NCBI GenBank assembly: GCA_903813345.2
Contig: CAIIXF020000007.1
Location: 28,383,564 to 28,447,563 of the forward strand
DNA: 64,000 nt
Source of the DNA: Owenia fusiformis
Taxonomy: Eukaryota; Annelida; Polychaeta; Sabellida; Oweniidae
Direction: 5' to 3'
The notes beneath the pieces are model-generated. The model saw nothing but the letters and a program-made list of their open reading frames with translations, did not search any database and was not told where the DNA came from. Made by a program: the position numbers and the translations under genes. The number at the start of each line of letters is the position of its first letter. The first letter of the stretch is position 1. Below are positions 21,917-35,148 of this stretch, one piece after another.

Positions 21917-22320
21917 TAGGTGGCACCACAGGTGATGCTTAAATACCCGTACATATAGTAGTTAAATCATGAAGTATCATTATGTTGTCAACGAATCAAA
22001 CCGGAATGTAATCACAAAAGTTAGATTATAATAAATAAAGGTATGGGGGATCCATGATGCTCGTTTCATTTGAAGCCAAGAAGGTGCCATATGCCATGGG
22101 GAAATTTTATGAATGTGTAGCTTCATTAATTATTATTTAAAGATGCAAGGCTACCGCATTGACGCAAATAATCTTTAAAAGTGTGATTCTTATAAGGTTG
22201 GTATGGTCAGAATTATTATTTTAGATCTTAAGTAGTTTGGAGCAGCCCCCAGGTTGGCCCATGTACCTCCCTTGAGAGCCTACCCTTCTTACTGAAGAAA
22301 CAAGAAATGATATAGTCAAC

Positions 22321-22570
22321 TAATGATTAATAAGCTAAGAGAATATGCTTCTCCAGTTTTGATTTAAGAAAAGAAATGGAATTTGACTTTTTTATTTCTT
22401 CTGGGAGATTGTTCCATATGGAGTAACCATTAAAGGCTATTGTTTTTTGCCATAATTTTCAGTTTTGCTTTAGGAAGGGTGAAGTTTGATTTGCCTCTAG
22501 TATTATATCTATGAAAATCTCCATGGGTATTGAAATAGTTGGGAAAAATAGCTTCATAATTCTTGATATC
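22321..22570 (-). pseudogene. LINE C-terminal fragment
   Basis: The minus strand reads YFNTHGDFHRYNTRGKSNF, then a frameshift, then the WNSLPEE-like region (EQSPRRNKKVKFHFF). This is the post-RT C-terminal region common to CR1/L2-type proteins. It is broken by stops. Confidence 0.6.
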
Positions 22571-24502
22571 ATTTTTTCCATTTAAATGCTAGTATTAAGA
22601 AAGGATATATTGTCAAAGTCCTTACTTCATGTGAAGTCAATTTCAGTATAGAACCACTTTGCCTTATAATGATTCTCATGACTGTTTGAAGCTAAAATTA
22701 TGCAAATTAGTTGAAATATAGTATTGTCCCCATGTAATATTCGTTTCATTATTGATGTGATTTCTCAATTTTCAGCGAAGAAATATAAGCTCTTTCTTAA
22801 ATTATTTCAAAGTTATGAGTTAAACTCTATTATTTTCTTTAACCCCCCCCCCCCCGAGCCCTCAAAATTATTAAGGTAGGGTGTAAGATTCTTTTCACAC
22901 TCATTATATAAAATAACCTCTTTATATTGTGCATATCTGTTGTACATTTTTTCTCGAAGTTATAACTTCATAAGAAGTCAATTATAAAGTAAATGCCATA
23001 TTTTATCACTTCGTCATTTAACGGTTTTTATTACTTTATAAGGGTTAAATTATGCAAATTAGCTTATTTGCATATCAAAAATTATTTTTTCTGAATTACT
23101 GATGTTATAACATAAATTTTGGTGAAAAATTAAGTTTGTACCTCATATACTTCCAAAGTTATGAATTAAAGTCCATTTTCATTTTGACCCCCCCCCCCTC
23201 AAATATCTGGGTAGAGGGAGAATTTTTTTCACAGTCGTTATGTAAGATACACTTTTAATATTTTGCACATCTGTTATACATATATAAATGCAACTATATG
23301 AATTATTTCATAAGTAATAACTTCATGAGAGGTCGATTAAAATAAATGTCGTATTTTATCGTTTTGTCATTTAACGGTTTTTATGACTGTATAAGGGTTA
23401 AATTATGCAAATTAGCTTATTTGCATATCAAAAATGTATTTTCTGAGTTACTGATGTTATTACATAAATTTTGGTGAACAAATAGGTTTATACCTCATAT
23501 ACTTCCAAAGTTATAAATTAAAGTCCCTTTTTAGTTGACCCCCCTGAAATATCTGGGTAGGGGGAGAAATTTTTTCACAATCTATATATAAGATGCACTT
23601 TTGATATTTTTCACATCTATTATACATATATAGATGCATTTTTAGGAATTATTTCATCAGTTATAACTTCATATGAAGGTAATTACAGTAAATGTCGTAT
23701 ATTATCATTTTGTCATTTAATAGTTTTTATGGCGGTTTAAGGGTTAAATTATGCAAATTAGCTTATTTTTGTTCAAAATATTTTTTTCTCCATTACTGAT
23801 ATTATTTTGTAAATTTTGGTGAAAAAATTAAGTTTGTATCTTATATACTTCCAAAGTTATGAATTAAAGTTTATTTTCTTTTGACCCCCTCCCTTCAATT
23901 TTAGGGTAAGGGGAGAAATATTTTTCACAGTCGTTATGTAAGATACACTTTTAATATTTTGCACATCTAATATACATATATAGTTGCATTTTTAGGAATT
24001 ATTTCATAAGTTATAACTTCATATGAAGGCAATTACAGTAAAAGTTGTTTATTATCATTCCGTTATTTAATAGTTTTTATGGCGGTTTAAGGGTTAAATT
24101 ATGCAAATTAGCTTATTTTCGTTTGAAATATTTTTTTCTGCATTACTGATGTCATTCTATAAATTATGGTAAAAAAATTAAGTTTGTATCTCATTTACTT
24201 CCAAAGTTATGAATTAAAGTTTATTTTCTTCTGACCCCCCTGAAATTATAGGGTGGGGGGTATAAAGATGAGGATATCTTATTTTCGCAAGCCTCAAACT
24301 CTAGATATCACCCCACATCATAAACTAAATATATTTTCCAACAAGAAAATGAAAAAATCTCGCGTAATACTCTCCAATATTCAAAAACAAAAATATTCAG
24401 GCTGGGTCCCTAAGTAATTGTATTATAAGTGCATAGCCTTATAAAAAGGATGATTTCGTGAGTCCATGGTATGTGGTCATAGTGGCACGTGTTGGTGAAA
24501 TA

Positions 24503-24637
24503 ATAGGGAGTTTAAGCTTGCAATGTTTTTCACAACCTAAACGACAACGCAAAATATGTAAGCGATGCATTTGTATAGGCGATTGGTCATGCATATAGGT
24601 TGGTGTTTCGATTTTATATACAAGCTTGAACTCCCTA
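24503..24637 (-). mobile_element. 135-bp MITE (copy 2)
   Basis: Inverted ends GGGAGTTTAAGCTTGCA and CAAGCTTGAACTCCC, with TA at both borders. It matches, in reverse orientation, the module at 1830-1966. The minus-strand frame is open here (TPTYMHDQSPIQMHRLHI). Confidence 0.75.
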
Positions 24638-27079
24638 CTCACGCGGTCCTAACTTCGACCGTTATTTCTTGAATTTTTGATCTACCGGATGTTTGAAAAT
24701 CAAGGATTATGCACCGTTTTTCTTCAAACTTGTTCCATTCAAAGCATAACGAAAATCCCTTTCTGATGGTACATTATTCTCTTAAACAGAGTCCCTACTT
24801 CCAGCGGCAACGAAATAGAACGCTAGAACGAGGGACTCTTTACAATAAAGTAATGCACCAGTAATGCACCGTTTTAGCTGCTTTTAATGGTATAAGTTTG
24901 AACTGAAAAACGGTGCAGTATGAGACTCGCAATCCTAATGTAGAGTCTGCTACATTAGGATTAGATGACTGAAACTCTCTTTTAAGGAAGCAAAATTAAG
25001 CTATTGGAAAGGATACTATCATATGCGTGTTTATTTTTCCGCTTAGCTTGACTGCATCATGGTCAATTGCGTGCCTTTGCGTGACTTAACCTTTGCATCA
25101 AAATGGGATAGGGCTTTGAAAAATAGATACACTATACAACTATATTGCTGTGTCATTGAAAGGTCTCGGTACGAGCTTTTGTGAGCCCCCCCCCCCCTTC
25201 CCACCCCCAACTACACATCTCCCCACAAGCTTGGTGAAGTAGATAAGGGGGACTTGAAGCAAGACTATGAAAGTACTCTCCATTTTGGCTTTGAAGGCAA
25301 CTTAAAAATCGTATTGATTTTAATATCTTGTGTAATTCAGAAATAAAGTACGGATAGACAAAGTAAAAAAACCCGAGCATAACCTTATCGTGTTTTGATT
25401 CAACTATTCGTTGTATTCGTGTTGTAAAAGTAGCTCTGTGGAGGCAACTTGCATTTTATTAATTTTCAACAAATATTTAAGTAATATCTTGATAGATCAA
25501 GATGATATGTCTGGTCAATATTGAATTTGAGAGGTTTTACATATTTCATTTCGGCCATCGTTGCATGCTAGTAGAGACGGGGGCAAAATTAACAAAGTAC
25601 CGCTTTTCGCCATCTTAGAAAATATTGCCGAATATTGCAGAAACAGCAGTTATCGTAACGTAGCACCACTACCCTGCTATTTGTTTATACTTTATATGCC
25701 TTTTCAGCTTCAATACCTTAGTTGGCATAAACAGCCTTCATTGAGTAAACTAATAAAACGAAGCATGAATGTTCAATAGCTCACAGTTTTTATGCTACTT
25801 CTCTCCAGCTCTCGCTAGTTAATAGAATATTTTTTCCAAAACCACCATGTCTCCTTTACTAGGAGCATACTTTAATTATTGTTTACTCCGCTGTTCTCAA
25901 GAAAATCCCCATAATCACCGTGATGATGGCATTTTACCTGGATTCATTACGACCCACTTACCTTATTCACTGCGGTAGTGCTACCAGACACTATTCGTAG
26001 ACGTTCATAGCATTTGTCAATATTCCAGTACCTTTCAGTCGTTCGTTCTTCTCTTAGTTCTGCGTGATTAACATTGAATGTGTGCTCCGGGTGGATGCGT
26101 CAAGCTAACCCGAAAAGGCCTGGCTTCGAAAGAGGATAAATTGCCCCATGAATGTGATAAAAGGTTAAATTCATCTGTCGGAATCAGGGAATGAATTATG
26201 GGAATGCAGGATGTCTGCACATCCTTCTTCAAAGGACTTCATTTATGCTTAAATTCATTTATATACTTGTAAAATTCATATTAACCTATTTACACTACAC
26301 GTGACATTCGAAGGCGTCTTGGCGAAACGTATTAGAAATATTATGTTGAGTTTACAACATGTTGATTTATGTTGATTTTAGTACAAACCTCCGAAAAATG
26401 CTAAAAGAGTGGTCGTTTTTATATCTCAGATTTACATTACTCCAGATCTCCCAGACTACTTGTCATTTAGTGATTTGAGACGTTCTCTCCTCTAAGGGTA
26501 CTTTAAAAGATATACTTTGAATGTTAAATTCTTAATGTAGTTCACAGTTAAAACTGCTTCGTCACAGCGGGCAATAAATTTAAACATTATTTTTTTATAA
26601 AAAATATTAAAAATACCCAATACATCAAAATCTCATTAATACCTTCAGAGTTATACTGAAAACATATGTAAATATTATCGTGTCATTATATTGCTGGACT
26701 TCAAACAGAAGTTGAAGTTACCCGCAAATGATATATTCATTGCATGGAGTAAGTAATTATCTTTGGTATAGCGAAACATATGAGTAAAAATAAATTGTTT
26801 GGGTTTCTTTCTATGCAAAATAGCAGGCTCCGTCACAGCGGACACATTTTTCGATACCGGCCTGTACCCTAACCCTCATGGTTAAGGTTGATCAACCCTG
26901 ATCAATCCGGTCTCGTTTACCTATTTTTCCTACGACTGGCGGTAACACGAATTCAAAGACTAATCATCCACGATTCATTAAGTCATTTTTACACATTGCT
27001 CTTGATTGTACAGCGTCACCAAAAGGAAATGCATTTTCAAGGACACTTTATGTAGGCTAAGGGGTTTGCAAAGTTTGAC
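24638..27079. other. Intergenic region, little structure
   Basis: No gene was recognised. It contains a perfect 13-bp stem with 6-nt loop at 24931-24962 (AATCCTAATGTAG and complement) and a poly-C tract near 25187. Confidence 0.5.
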
Positions 27080-27445
27080 AATTTGACTCAATTGCATTGT
27101 CTAATGACCATGCATTACTTTCAGGCGTTGTTTCCTAAACTTAACACTCGATGCTCCACATCTCTTGCAAATTTTGGAAAGCAACAGTTACACTTTCAAG
27201 AAATGGTCATTCCACATTGCACGAAGTCCAGTGCTTAAATCCTTGGTAGAGTTGAGTTAAAAAATAAAAAGAATTGAAGTCCAATACTCAATGCATTGTC
27301 TAATGACCATTCCTTTCAGGCGTTGCCTTGTAAAATTGATACTCGATTCTAAGCATATCGTGCAAATTTTGGAAAGCAACACCTTCAAGGAATGGTCCAC
27401 CCCGATGGTCCACATGCACTAAGTCCAGGGCTTTCTCAGTTATAG
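27080..27445 (+). repeat. Diverged direct duplication upstream of Arp3
   Basis: Two copies (about 27085-27240 and 27288-27435) share CATTGTCTAATGACCAT, TTTCAGGCGTTG, GCAAATTTTGGAAAGCAACA and CAAGRAATGGTC. They lie 370-730 bp before the Arp3 start codon, so they may be part of the promoter region or simply a repeat. Confidence 0.65.
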
Positions 27446-27811
27446 GTCTTGTAAAGATGGCAGTACTGCAGGTTCATGAATAGTTTACCCTGAATATAAA
27501 ATCCGGAGAACAAAACCCGGAAGTAAATGGCACTGCGATTTGTTATCCAATGTTCTTAAAAAGCAAATCTGTGTCTCCTCGAAATATAGTAAATTGACAA
27601 TTCTAACAATCAAAGTGCCATTTCATGGTGTATCAACTAAATATTAAGTTACTTGTGAGTTGTATTTGTGCAAAACAGCTTTGACGGATGATTGGGTTTG
27701 GCGTAATTGACCTCCCATTGCCACCATTTTAAAAATCTAGGAAACACTTGCAAAACTTTTAGAAGAAAATTGAACTTTTAGATAAGAATTCGACAACGGA
27801 ATAACACTACG

Positions 27812-30800
27812 ATGGCTGGAAGGTTACCAGCTGTTGTCATAGACAATGGAACGGGGTAAGTTACGCGATCGCATATTGCACATCTTCCTAAATATCAAGT
27901 TGAATTTGAACCGGCTAGGCTAAATCATTGAAAACTCATTTCATTTCCTGGTTTGTGATTGAGACTTTTTTAGAACTGTTCCTTGTCCCGGTTGCAGAAT
28001 ACTTATATAATATTGGTGAAATGCTAATATGTATATAAGATCAAATCATATGCTTCATGATTCTGTTCCTTTTATAGTACTCTCAAATGTAAACTTATGG
28101 TCAACCTCAATACACAAAGATGAAGGGTGGGGGGAGGGGTTAGTATGTATCCAACACACCGAATATAATATTCAGTCTGTTATGATTGATACCCTTCACA
28201 TGGAAATTGTGGCGATATTTTGTGCACATAAATTTCTCGTTTATTACAAGAATGCTCACCTTGCGCCACAGTCTAAAAGCCTGGCGAGAGCGTCTAATGG
28301 AGGGGGCAATCAAATCTTATCAACTGTTATTAGAAGAAATTGAACTTGTAAAGATGATGGATTTTCTAATGTGTGTCCGTGTTACAAAATCAAACAATCA
28401 TTCATCATCGCTATTTCGTTCTCCTTCACAGTGCGTTATACGCAATTGTTATTTTGGCTTGTTTTTATCACAAATCCATGTATTATACAAAAACCTCATT
28501 CAGATTCAAAGACCAAAGTCTTATATCGTTTCAAAAATATTAAAATAACATACCATATTTAATGTGAAGTACCCCCGGGATTCACCATATAATGACAAGG
28601 GACAAGATACATGTAATAGTGTTGTATATAATTTCAGTCATTGCGATATTACTGGTGATTGGGTCATTAGACCCCGGCCTTCTGATTGTAATTAAGAAAA
28701 GTTGCTATGTTGACAATGATGTTTTGCTACCATTCCCAAATAAGGTTTATTATCTAACAGTTTTGAATTTCTGGTTTCAGATACACTAAAATGGGATATG
28801 CTGGTAATACAGAACCCCAGTTTATTATCCCATCATGCATTGCTGTAAAAGAGTCGGCCAGTGTTGGTGATAAAAACAAAAGACTTGGGAAAGGGGTCGA
28901 AGACTTGGATTTCTATATCGGAGATGAGGCGACTGATGCTACAAACTATGCAGTTAAAGTTAGTGTTCAGTATTAGCGAGAATAAAGACACATTCTTTTA
29001 CGTTATTACGGTTGTTTTTCAGTATTATCCCATCCTCCGTCATAATATATTTGAATTAATAATACTAAACTGCAGGTTGAAAATCACAGAAGCCCCCAGA
29101 GAAAAGCGGTGGTTAATTGATTGATTGTAATGATTAAGACACTATGACTTTTGAGTTACCATGGGCTTTGCCTTCATCAAAGCTTCTGACTACAAAATTA
29201 ATAAACACAACACAAAATTACTGGAGATTAAAATTTTGACTTGGACATGTGATTTTGGTGAAAGCAACTGAGGTTTTTTTTTGATTTGTTGCTTATTCTC
29301 CTTAGTCTCACTCCAGTGATCTGATCTTAGCCTATAAATAATGGAGATAAAGGATTGTTGGATTAAAGATGTTAGAGGTTTACAACACATTGATCCTCGC
29401 AATCTTAAAATAGAGAGTAAAGTTGTCCCTTGTATGAACTGACTGTATGTGACAATATTGCCATAGCTGCTGTTCTGTATTTAATAAAATTGGTCCATGT
29501 TATTAACTTCCATATTTAAATTCCAGTGGCCTGTTCGCCATGGCATCATTGAAGACTGGGATTTGATGGAAAGATTTTGGGAACAAGCCATTTTCAAATA
29601 TCTCCGTAGCGAGCCTGAGGATCACTACTTCCTGTTAACAGAACCTCCTCTCAACACCCCCGAAAACCGTGAATACACTGCAGAAATCATGTTTGAGACA
29701 TTCAATGTGCCTGGCCTGTATATTGCTGTGCAGGCCGTGTTAGCACTCGCTGCGTCCTGGACGTCCCGACAAGTGGGAGACCGTACTCTGACTGGTACAG
29801 TAATAGATTCAGGAGATGGTGTCACACACGTTATCCCTGTAGCAGAGGGCTATGTCATCGGTAGCTGTATTAAACATATCCCAATTGCTGGCCGTGACAT
29901 CACATACTTTATCCAACAACTCCTGCGTGAAAGAGAAGTTGGAATTCCCCCGGAACAATCTCTGGAAACTGCAAAAGCTATTAAAGTAAGTCATCTCCCA
30001 AGTTTAGTGGTATTCATGTTTAAGCAAGTATATCATAATTGTACAATATTATGTATACGTATGACAGGCCCATTGCCAGCTTTTTCCACTTGAAAAATGC
30101 TCATAATGGTGAAAAAGCTGCATGATTTTGAAAGAATTTTGGCCCTGAAAACACCCCCCCTGGCTATGGGCCTGATGACTTTTGTTCCATGTAAGATCAA
30201 GAAATAAACTTGAGTGGTAAGCAACATCTGCACATCATCCTTTTACTAAAAGGGACTCAATACAGAATATATGAACAAGTCTTAGAAACAAGGCTTCATT
30301 TGAGAGTTCATGCTTTAAAGAGTGTTTGTACCTCCTAAACTTAGTTCTAAGTTATTATATCACCTTACACAAGCTTAGAGTTATAGTGTGTACAGGAAAT
30401 GAGCTGTATGTGACATGATCAAAATAATCAAAATGACATAATCAAAATGACATGCAAAATCTGTATTTATTTCCAGGAAAAATTTTGTTACGTATGTCCA
30501 GATATAGTGAAAGAATTTAACAAATATGATAATGACCCAAATAAATGGATACGAAAATATGACAGCACTAACGCTATATCCAAACAGCCATTCAGTGTAG
30601 ATGTTGGTTATGAACGTTTCCTTGGACCAGAGATCTTCTTCCATCCTGAGGTAAGAATCACATCAATATTTTGATGTCCAAAAACATACTGTTTCATTTC
30701 AGAATGACCCCCCTGCTCCCCCTCCAAAATACCCCCCCCCTGCATCCCCTCCAAAATACCCCCCCCCCTGCATCCCCTCCAAAATACCCCCCCCCCCCTG

Positions 30801-33800
30801 CATCCCCTCCAAATATAATTGTAGATGTAGATTTGTACACATTTATTGACTTCTTTTACATGGAAAGTACTTCCTTTGAAAAATTAGTGTATGCTATAAA
30901 ACATTATGGATATACTGTATTTACCTCCTACAAATATAATTGATAACATTTGTGAGTGATAAACCTTCACCTTAACATTTTCCTTGAGTGTAATACAACT
31001 TTGGTAAGTTTCAATAAAGATATTGCAATAGACCTCAATGAAAATAGTGCAAAGATCTGTTTAAATGTTTATGATGATAATGAATCTTCAAATGCTCAAT
31101 ATCGTAGATTCAATCAGATGATATATGGAAGTTATTAAATTGGAGGGTATGAATATGGGTTTTATTTCGCATTTTCCCAATTTCTGGAGTTTTTCAATAC
31201 TTTAAGAAGGTACAAGGTTTTAACTGAGTTTTAACTGAGTCAAGCAAGAAGCATGCTTTATAATAAGATAGGAGTAAATTGAAGAATGTATTTGTTTCCA
31301 GTTTTCTAATCCTGATTTCACTACACCTATCTCAGAGACAGTAGATACAGTCATACAGCAATGTCCCATTGATACTAGGAGGGGCTTATATAAGGTAAGT
31401 ACTAAGTACAGTAAAACATTTGTAGGTTAACACCTTTTGTACCTCAATATAAGGATATAAGAGTATAGTGTTCCACTTGGGAGGTATCTATTCAACCTGC
31501 AAAGTAGTTTCACATTATACAGTACAGTGTTCAGTGTACAGTGCAAAATTCTCATTTTCACTATTTGGACCAAAATTGGTCAAAATATGCCCCCATTTTT
31601 CATGTTTTTTCTCATTTTTAAGTGGGTGCAAATGCATTTTCAGGTGGATGCAAGCCTGTTTCTAAAATCTCAGGAGGGTTCTGCACCCACTTGCTTTAAT
31701 GCTGGGGAGATCACTGATCTGTGTTCCTGTTTATGATGAAAACTTTGTGTCTTGAAAAAAATTATTTAGGTGTTCAACATATAGAGGTGTTCAATTTTAC
31801 AGGTTTTCTCTGTATATGATTGGTTCTTTTGTCATATTTAATAGATACTGATGCAGCTATCAATGACATTTGAAACATACAAGTACAGTAAAACCTGTTA
31901 AATTCAAATGTTGCTGTAACAGGCTAAGTGTTCAGATTTGTGTCTTCTACTTGTAGAATGTTGTGCTATCTGGTGGTTCTACGATGTTCCGAGATTTTGG
32001 CAGGAAGTTACAGCGAGACTTGAAACGTGTTGTAGATGTCCGGTTAAAGGAAAGCGAGATGCTGAGTGGGGGCAGGTTGAAAGTAAGAACTAAACTAAAT
32101 AGTTTCTATTTAACCTCTTGACTACCTGGAGTGACGAGATATCTCGTCACCTCAGACATGACCTTGAAACTCAGGGTGACGAGAAAATCCGTCACCAAAT
32201 TTTTCACTAAAATTGCTCTTATTTGAACAATTTTCATCCAATTTAAACAAAACTTGTTTTAGAATTTGTAGAAATGATCTCCGCCGTGTGATTTTACTAA
32301 GTTGAGCATCTAAAGTTGTATATGAATGTAGTTAAATATCAAAAGGTGGCAAAAATGAAAAATTCTCTGGTTTCAACCGATTTTAGAGACTGGGATTCAA
32401 GAGGTTAAAGACTTGTTTGACTCACTTTATTTTCTGATCATCAACTCTAGAAAAGATAAACATACTTGTATGATTTTATACATAATATATTATAAGTTGT
32501 AGTTCAGGAAATCAAACTTTTTTGTATACTCATTTCCATATTATGAATTGCATTGCTATTTCATATTTGGAGAACAGAACTATGTATTTGTTTTTCATTA
32601 ATATGAATGCTTATATCAATTTCAATACTGTGTAATATACATTAGGAGACAAGGGAGTCGAGATGACTCCAAATGTCAATATATAAAAGTGAATCGTTTC
32701 CTCATTGTAAACTGTGTATAATGTACACTTTTGGTGAATTACGATACAAAATGTACTGTGGGGAAATATCAATAGCTTTTCTCATAACATGGGAAGTATC
32801 AAATGTATATGTGCACATTTTACGTAAAATGGTTTTTAAAAGACTAGACTTTTGAGTACCCTATTGAGTTACATGTTGAGTCACTTTAACAATTCAGCCC
32901 AATAGTTTTAATCTAAGACTCAGTTCAGATGTGTTCCTCCTCAACTTAGTGTTTTCTTTTTGTTAACTTCCAGACTACTTGCTAACCCATGTTAGCAATG
33001 AAACCACCGTCTCATCAAATAAATAAAATGGAAAATGTAATGGATTTAGTGTGAAACATATTCAATTTTTATTGGTGTATCTAGCTTTGATACAGGAAGC
33101 AAATCAACTACCTCTCCCTCAACTGGCAGCCATCATCAAAACAGCAGAAAACCTTTCATCAGTTAAAAGTTTTTCAGATATAAGAGCAGACAACTAAAGC
33201 CAAGATCTAACAAGGTTTTGGCCATACTCCAGATTGATTCACAGGGAAGCCATTTTAAGCTTCAAGTGCTATTAACCACTGTGTGCCATGTTCTGATCGT
33301 TCATTGTTGTTCTTTGTTTGTTACAGCCAAAACCTATTGAATGTCAAGTGATAACTCACCATATGCAGCGCTATGCAGTCTGGTTTGGTGGCAGTATGTT
33401 GGCTTCTACTGTAAGTATATTTGCATTTATGTATGTAAATCAGTAAAAGTTCTACACCACAAGCACTATGCATCTTCACATGCTCCGGTCTTCACTGCGT
33501 TCATTCGACGGGACAACGACCCATGGGAGCCGAGTGAACAAAGATGAGCACTATGTAGACCCCATCATACTGCTAGTATAGCAACAAGAATTAACTGATA
33601 GGGCTGACTAGTTCCTCTATGGAACTAGTGTAAATTAATAACTTAAATAACTTTACATAATTTACATTTTACATAGTTTACATGATTTTACATAGTTTAA
33701 TCATTGGTGAAGCGTTATGTGATTTATTCATACGTTTCCTGTATTTTTGTTTAGTACTATTAAGGTATATCTAGTTATTATTTCAATGTTTTTCTCTTGG

Positions 33801-33965
33801 TGCAAGAGTTGATTTAAAATGGTGCATATTTTGTATTGATTTAAAATGGCGCATATTTTGTATTTTCAGCCTGAATTTTACCAAGTGTGTCACACAAAGG
33901 CTGATTATGATGAATATGGTCCTTCCATATGTCGACACAATCCCGTTTTCGGAACCATGTCATAG
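27812..33965 (+). CDS. ACTR3: Actin-related protein 3 (Arp3)
   Basis: Actin-fold ATPase subunit of the Arp2/3 complex, which nucleates branched actin at membranes and endocytic sites. Exons: 27812-27855, 28781-28958, 29527-29985, 30477-30650, 31302-31394, 31957-32082, 33327-33410, 33870-33965. The model gives 417 residues against about 418 for human Arp3, with all junctions GT-AG and in phase. Nucleotide-binding loops are visible: DNGTG (11-15), DSGDGVTHV (168-176) and GGSTMFRDF (322-330). Arp3-specific stretches include [32 protein letters not shown], the long [18 protein letters not shown] block in the 459-bp exon, and the C-terminus [13 protein letters not shown]. The start ATG is the one giving MAGRLPAV. 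No damage is seen, and the gene looks fully functional. Introns hold a C-rich minisatellite and small MITEs. Confidence 0.98.
30064..30174. mobile_element. CAGGCCC...GGGCCTG repeat, short copy
   Basis: Ends CAGGCCCATTGCCAG and CTGGCTATGGGCCTG with poly-C before the right end. Same family as 50744-50947, 55832-56024 and 61734-61890. It lies in Arp3 intron 3. Confidence 0.6.
30705..30815 (+). repeat. C-rich minisatellite in Arp3 intron 4
   Basis: About four units of roughly 29 bp: CCCTCCAAAATACC, then a C-run, then CTGCATC. Confidence 0.8.
31886..31945. mobile_element. pogo-like MITE remnant
   Basis: CAGTAAAACCTGTTAAATTC after TA, with a degraded right side. It ends just before Arp3 exon 31957-32082. 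Confidence 0.35.
32114..32404. mobile_element. 291-bp TTAA-flanked MITE
   Basis: CCTCTTGA at the left and TCAAGAGG at the right are each bordered by TTAA (32110-32113 and 32405-32408), as in piggyBac-type insertions. It lies in Arp3 intron 6 and has no coding content. Confidence 0.6.
33811..33866 (+). repeat. 28-bp tandem duplication at the Arp3 exon 8 acceptor
   Basis: GATTTAAAATGGYGCATATT followed by TTGTATT occurs twice back to back, the second copy running into the TTTTCAG acceptor of exon 33870-33965. The copies differ by one base. Confidence 0.8.
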
Positions 33966-35142
33966 GGACTATTTCATGCTCTACTTTATGTGCACATGGA
34001 TATAGCAGTGATTGCCTGGACAAAGATATTGGAACAAGGAGGCTGGTGGATTGATAGTTTAATATACAAAAACTCAATATTTAGAATCCATTCCTAACAT
34101 TGCCAAGCATTTAATAATGACAATACGTCTCGATGAAACATTGACCATATTTGGATACATTCTTTTCCATTGAGTTTCACTTTTTATTGGTTATATCTTA
34201 TTGCATATAGCCTGCCTCAACAAATCTTAGCAAGGGCATGACCAGGATCTAGAATGGGTGAGGCAAATAGTAATATGTGAGGCTAATAATAATTGGTGAG
34301 GCACATTGATGCTGACAAGAAATGTGATTATTGGACTTCGACGGATTTGCAAAAACGCCCAAATGAATAATTTTATGTTTATTTTTATCCTGGATTCACC
34401 AATGTTTACTATGGCGTGTATGAATGTTATAAAATGTTTGAGGAAACAATACTACAAGTTCAACAAATGCACAGAAAATTAATAATTAATATAATGGCTA
34501 TGGGTGCTAATTTTGCTCAAGTGTATAACAAATGTGTTAAGCTGAGTATGAGACTGAAATCAATTTGACCAAAAAAATCATTTGAGATTAGAGTTTTATA
34601 GGCACATTATCTGGATGCATGTTATATTTCACTTTTGACATGGTAATAATCTTGCATTGAGTTTTTGTACCCCCCCCCCCCCCTCGGTCATATTCTCTAC
34701 CAGATGAGTTGGGGGAGGTTTGACAATAATTTGATGTAAGACGGGGGGAAATTATTTCACATTATGTACTAACTTAAAGAGGCACTGTCAGTAAGTACGA
34801 AAACTTTTGGTATCCCTTTATATTTGTACATGAGGAGGTAGTTGTGATATTATGTTAAGCATATGAAAAACTGTCAATAGGTATTTTGTATTGAACTGGA
34901 ATTATCTTATATCATATATCAGTTCATAAAAAAATCCACATATTAAAATATTTGAATCTTACAGACTGTCTCCCTTTAATTAATAATAATTAGACTGAAA
35001 TCTTTGAAAGCTTTGGTTGTAAGTTGTAACCTGAATTGCTAGAAATCAGTACATAATTGTAAGTAATCTTTATTGTATAAAAAGAATGTACATTATAGGA
35101 AATTACCATTTTATACACTAATGAGTTGTATGTATTGTACAT

Positions 35143-35148
35143 AATAAA
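35143..35148 (+). terminator. Candidate Arp3 poly(A) signal
   Basis: AATAAA about 1.2 kb after the Arp3 stop codon, and the first clear canonical hexamer I noticed on this strand. Use is unproven. Confidence 0.25.

Larger units (their letters stand above)
19931..24417. mobile_element. 4.5-kb fold-back element with tandemly repeated arms
   Basis: The left arm (19931 to about 21200) and right arm (about 22740-24417) are inverted copies. Both have an outer segment starting TTACTYAGGGACCC and containing GATATCTAGAGTTTGAG or its complement. They continue into AT-rich units of about 350 bp, each with CAAACTTAATTTTTTCACC, ATTTGCATAATTTAACCC, ATGAAGTTATAACT, ATGCATCTATATATG and a poly-C/G tract. About three units lie on the left and four on the right. 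The centre (21200-22740) holds LINE fragments and one unrecognised frame. The build recalls FB-type elements, but no transposase was found. Confidence 0.8.

Noticed and set aside
30671-30943. Proline-rich 90-codon frame in Arp3 intron 4
   Set aside because: It is the translation of the C-rich minisatellite and lies within an intron of a well-defined gene.
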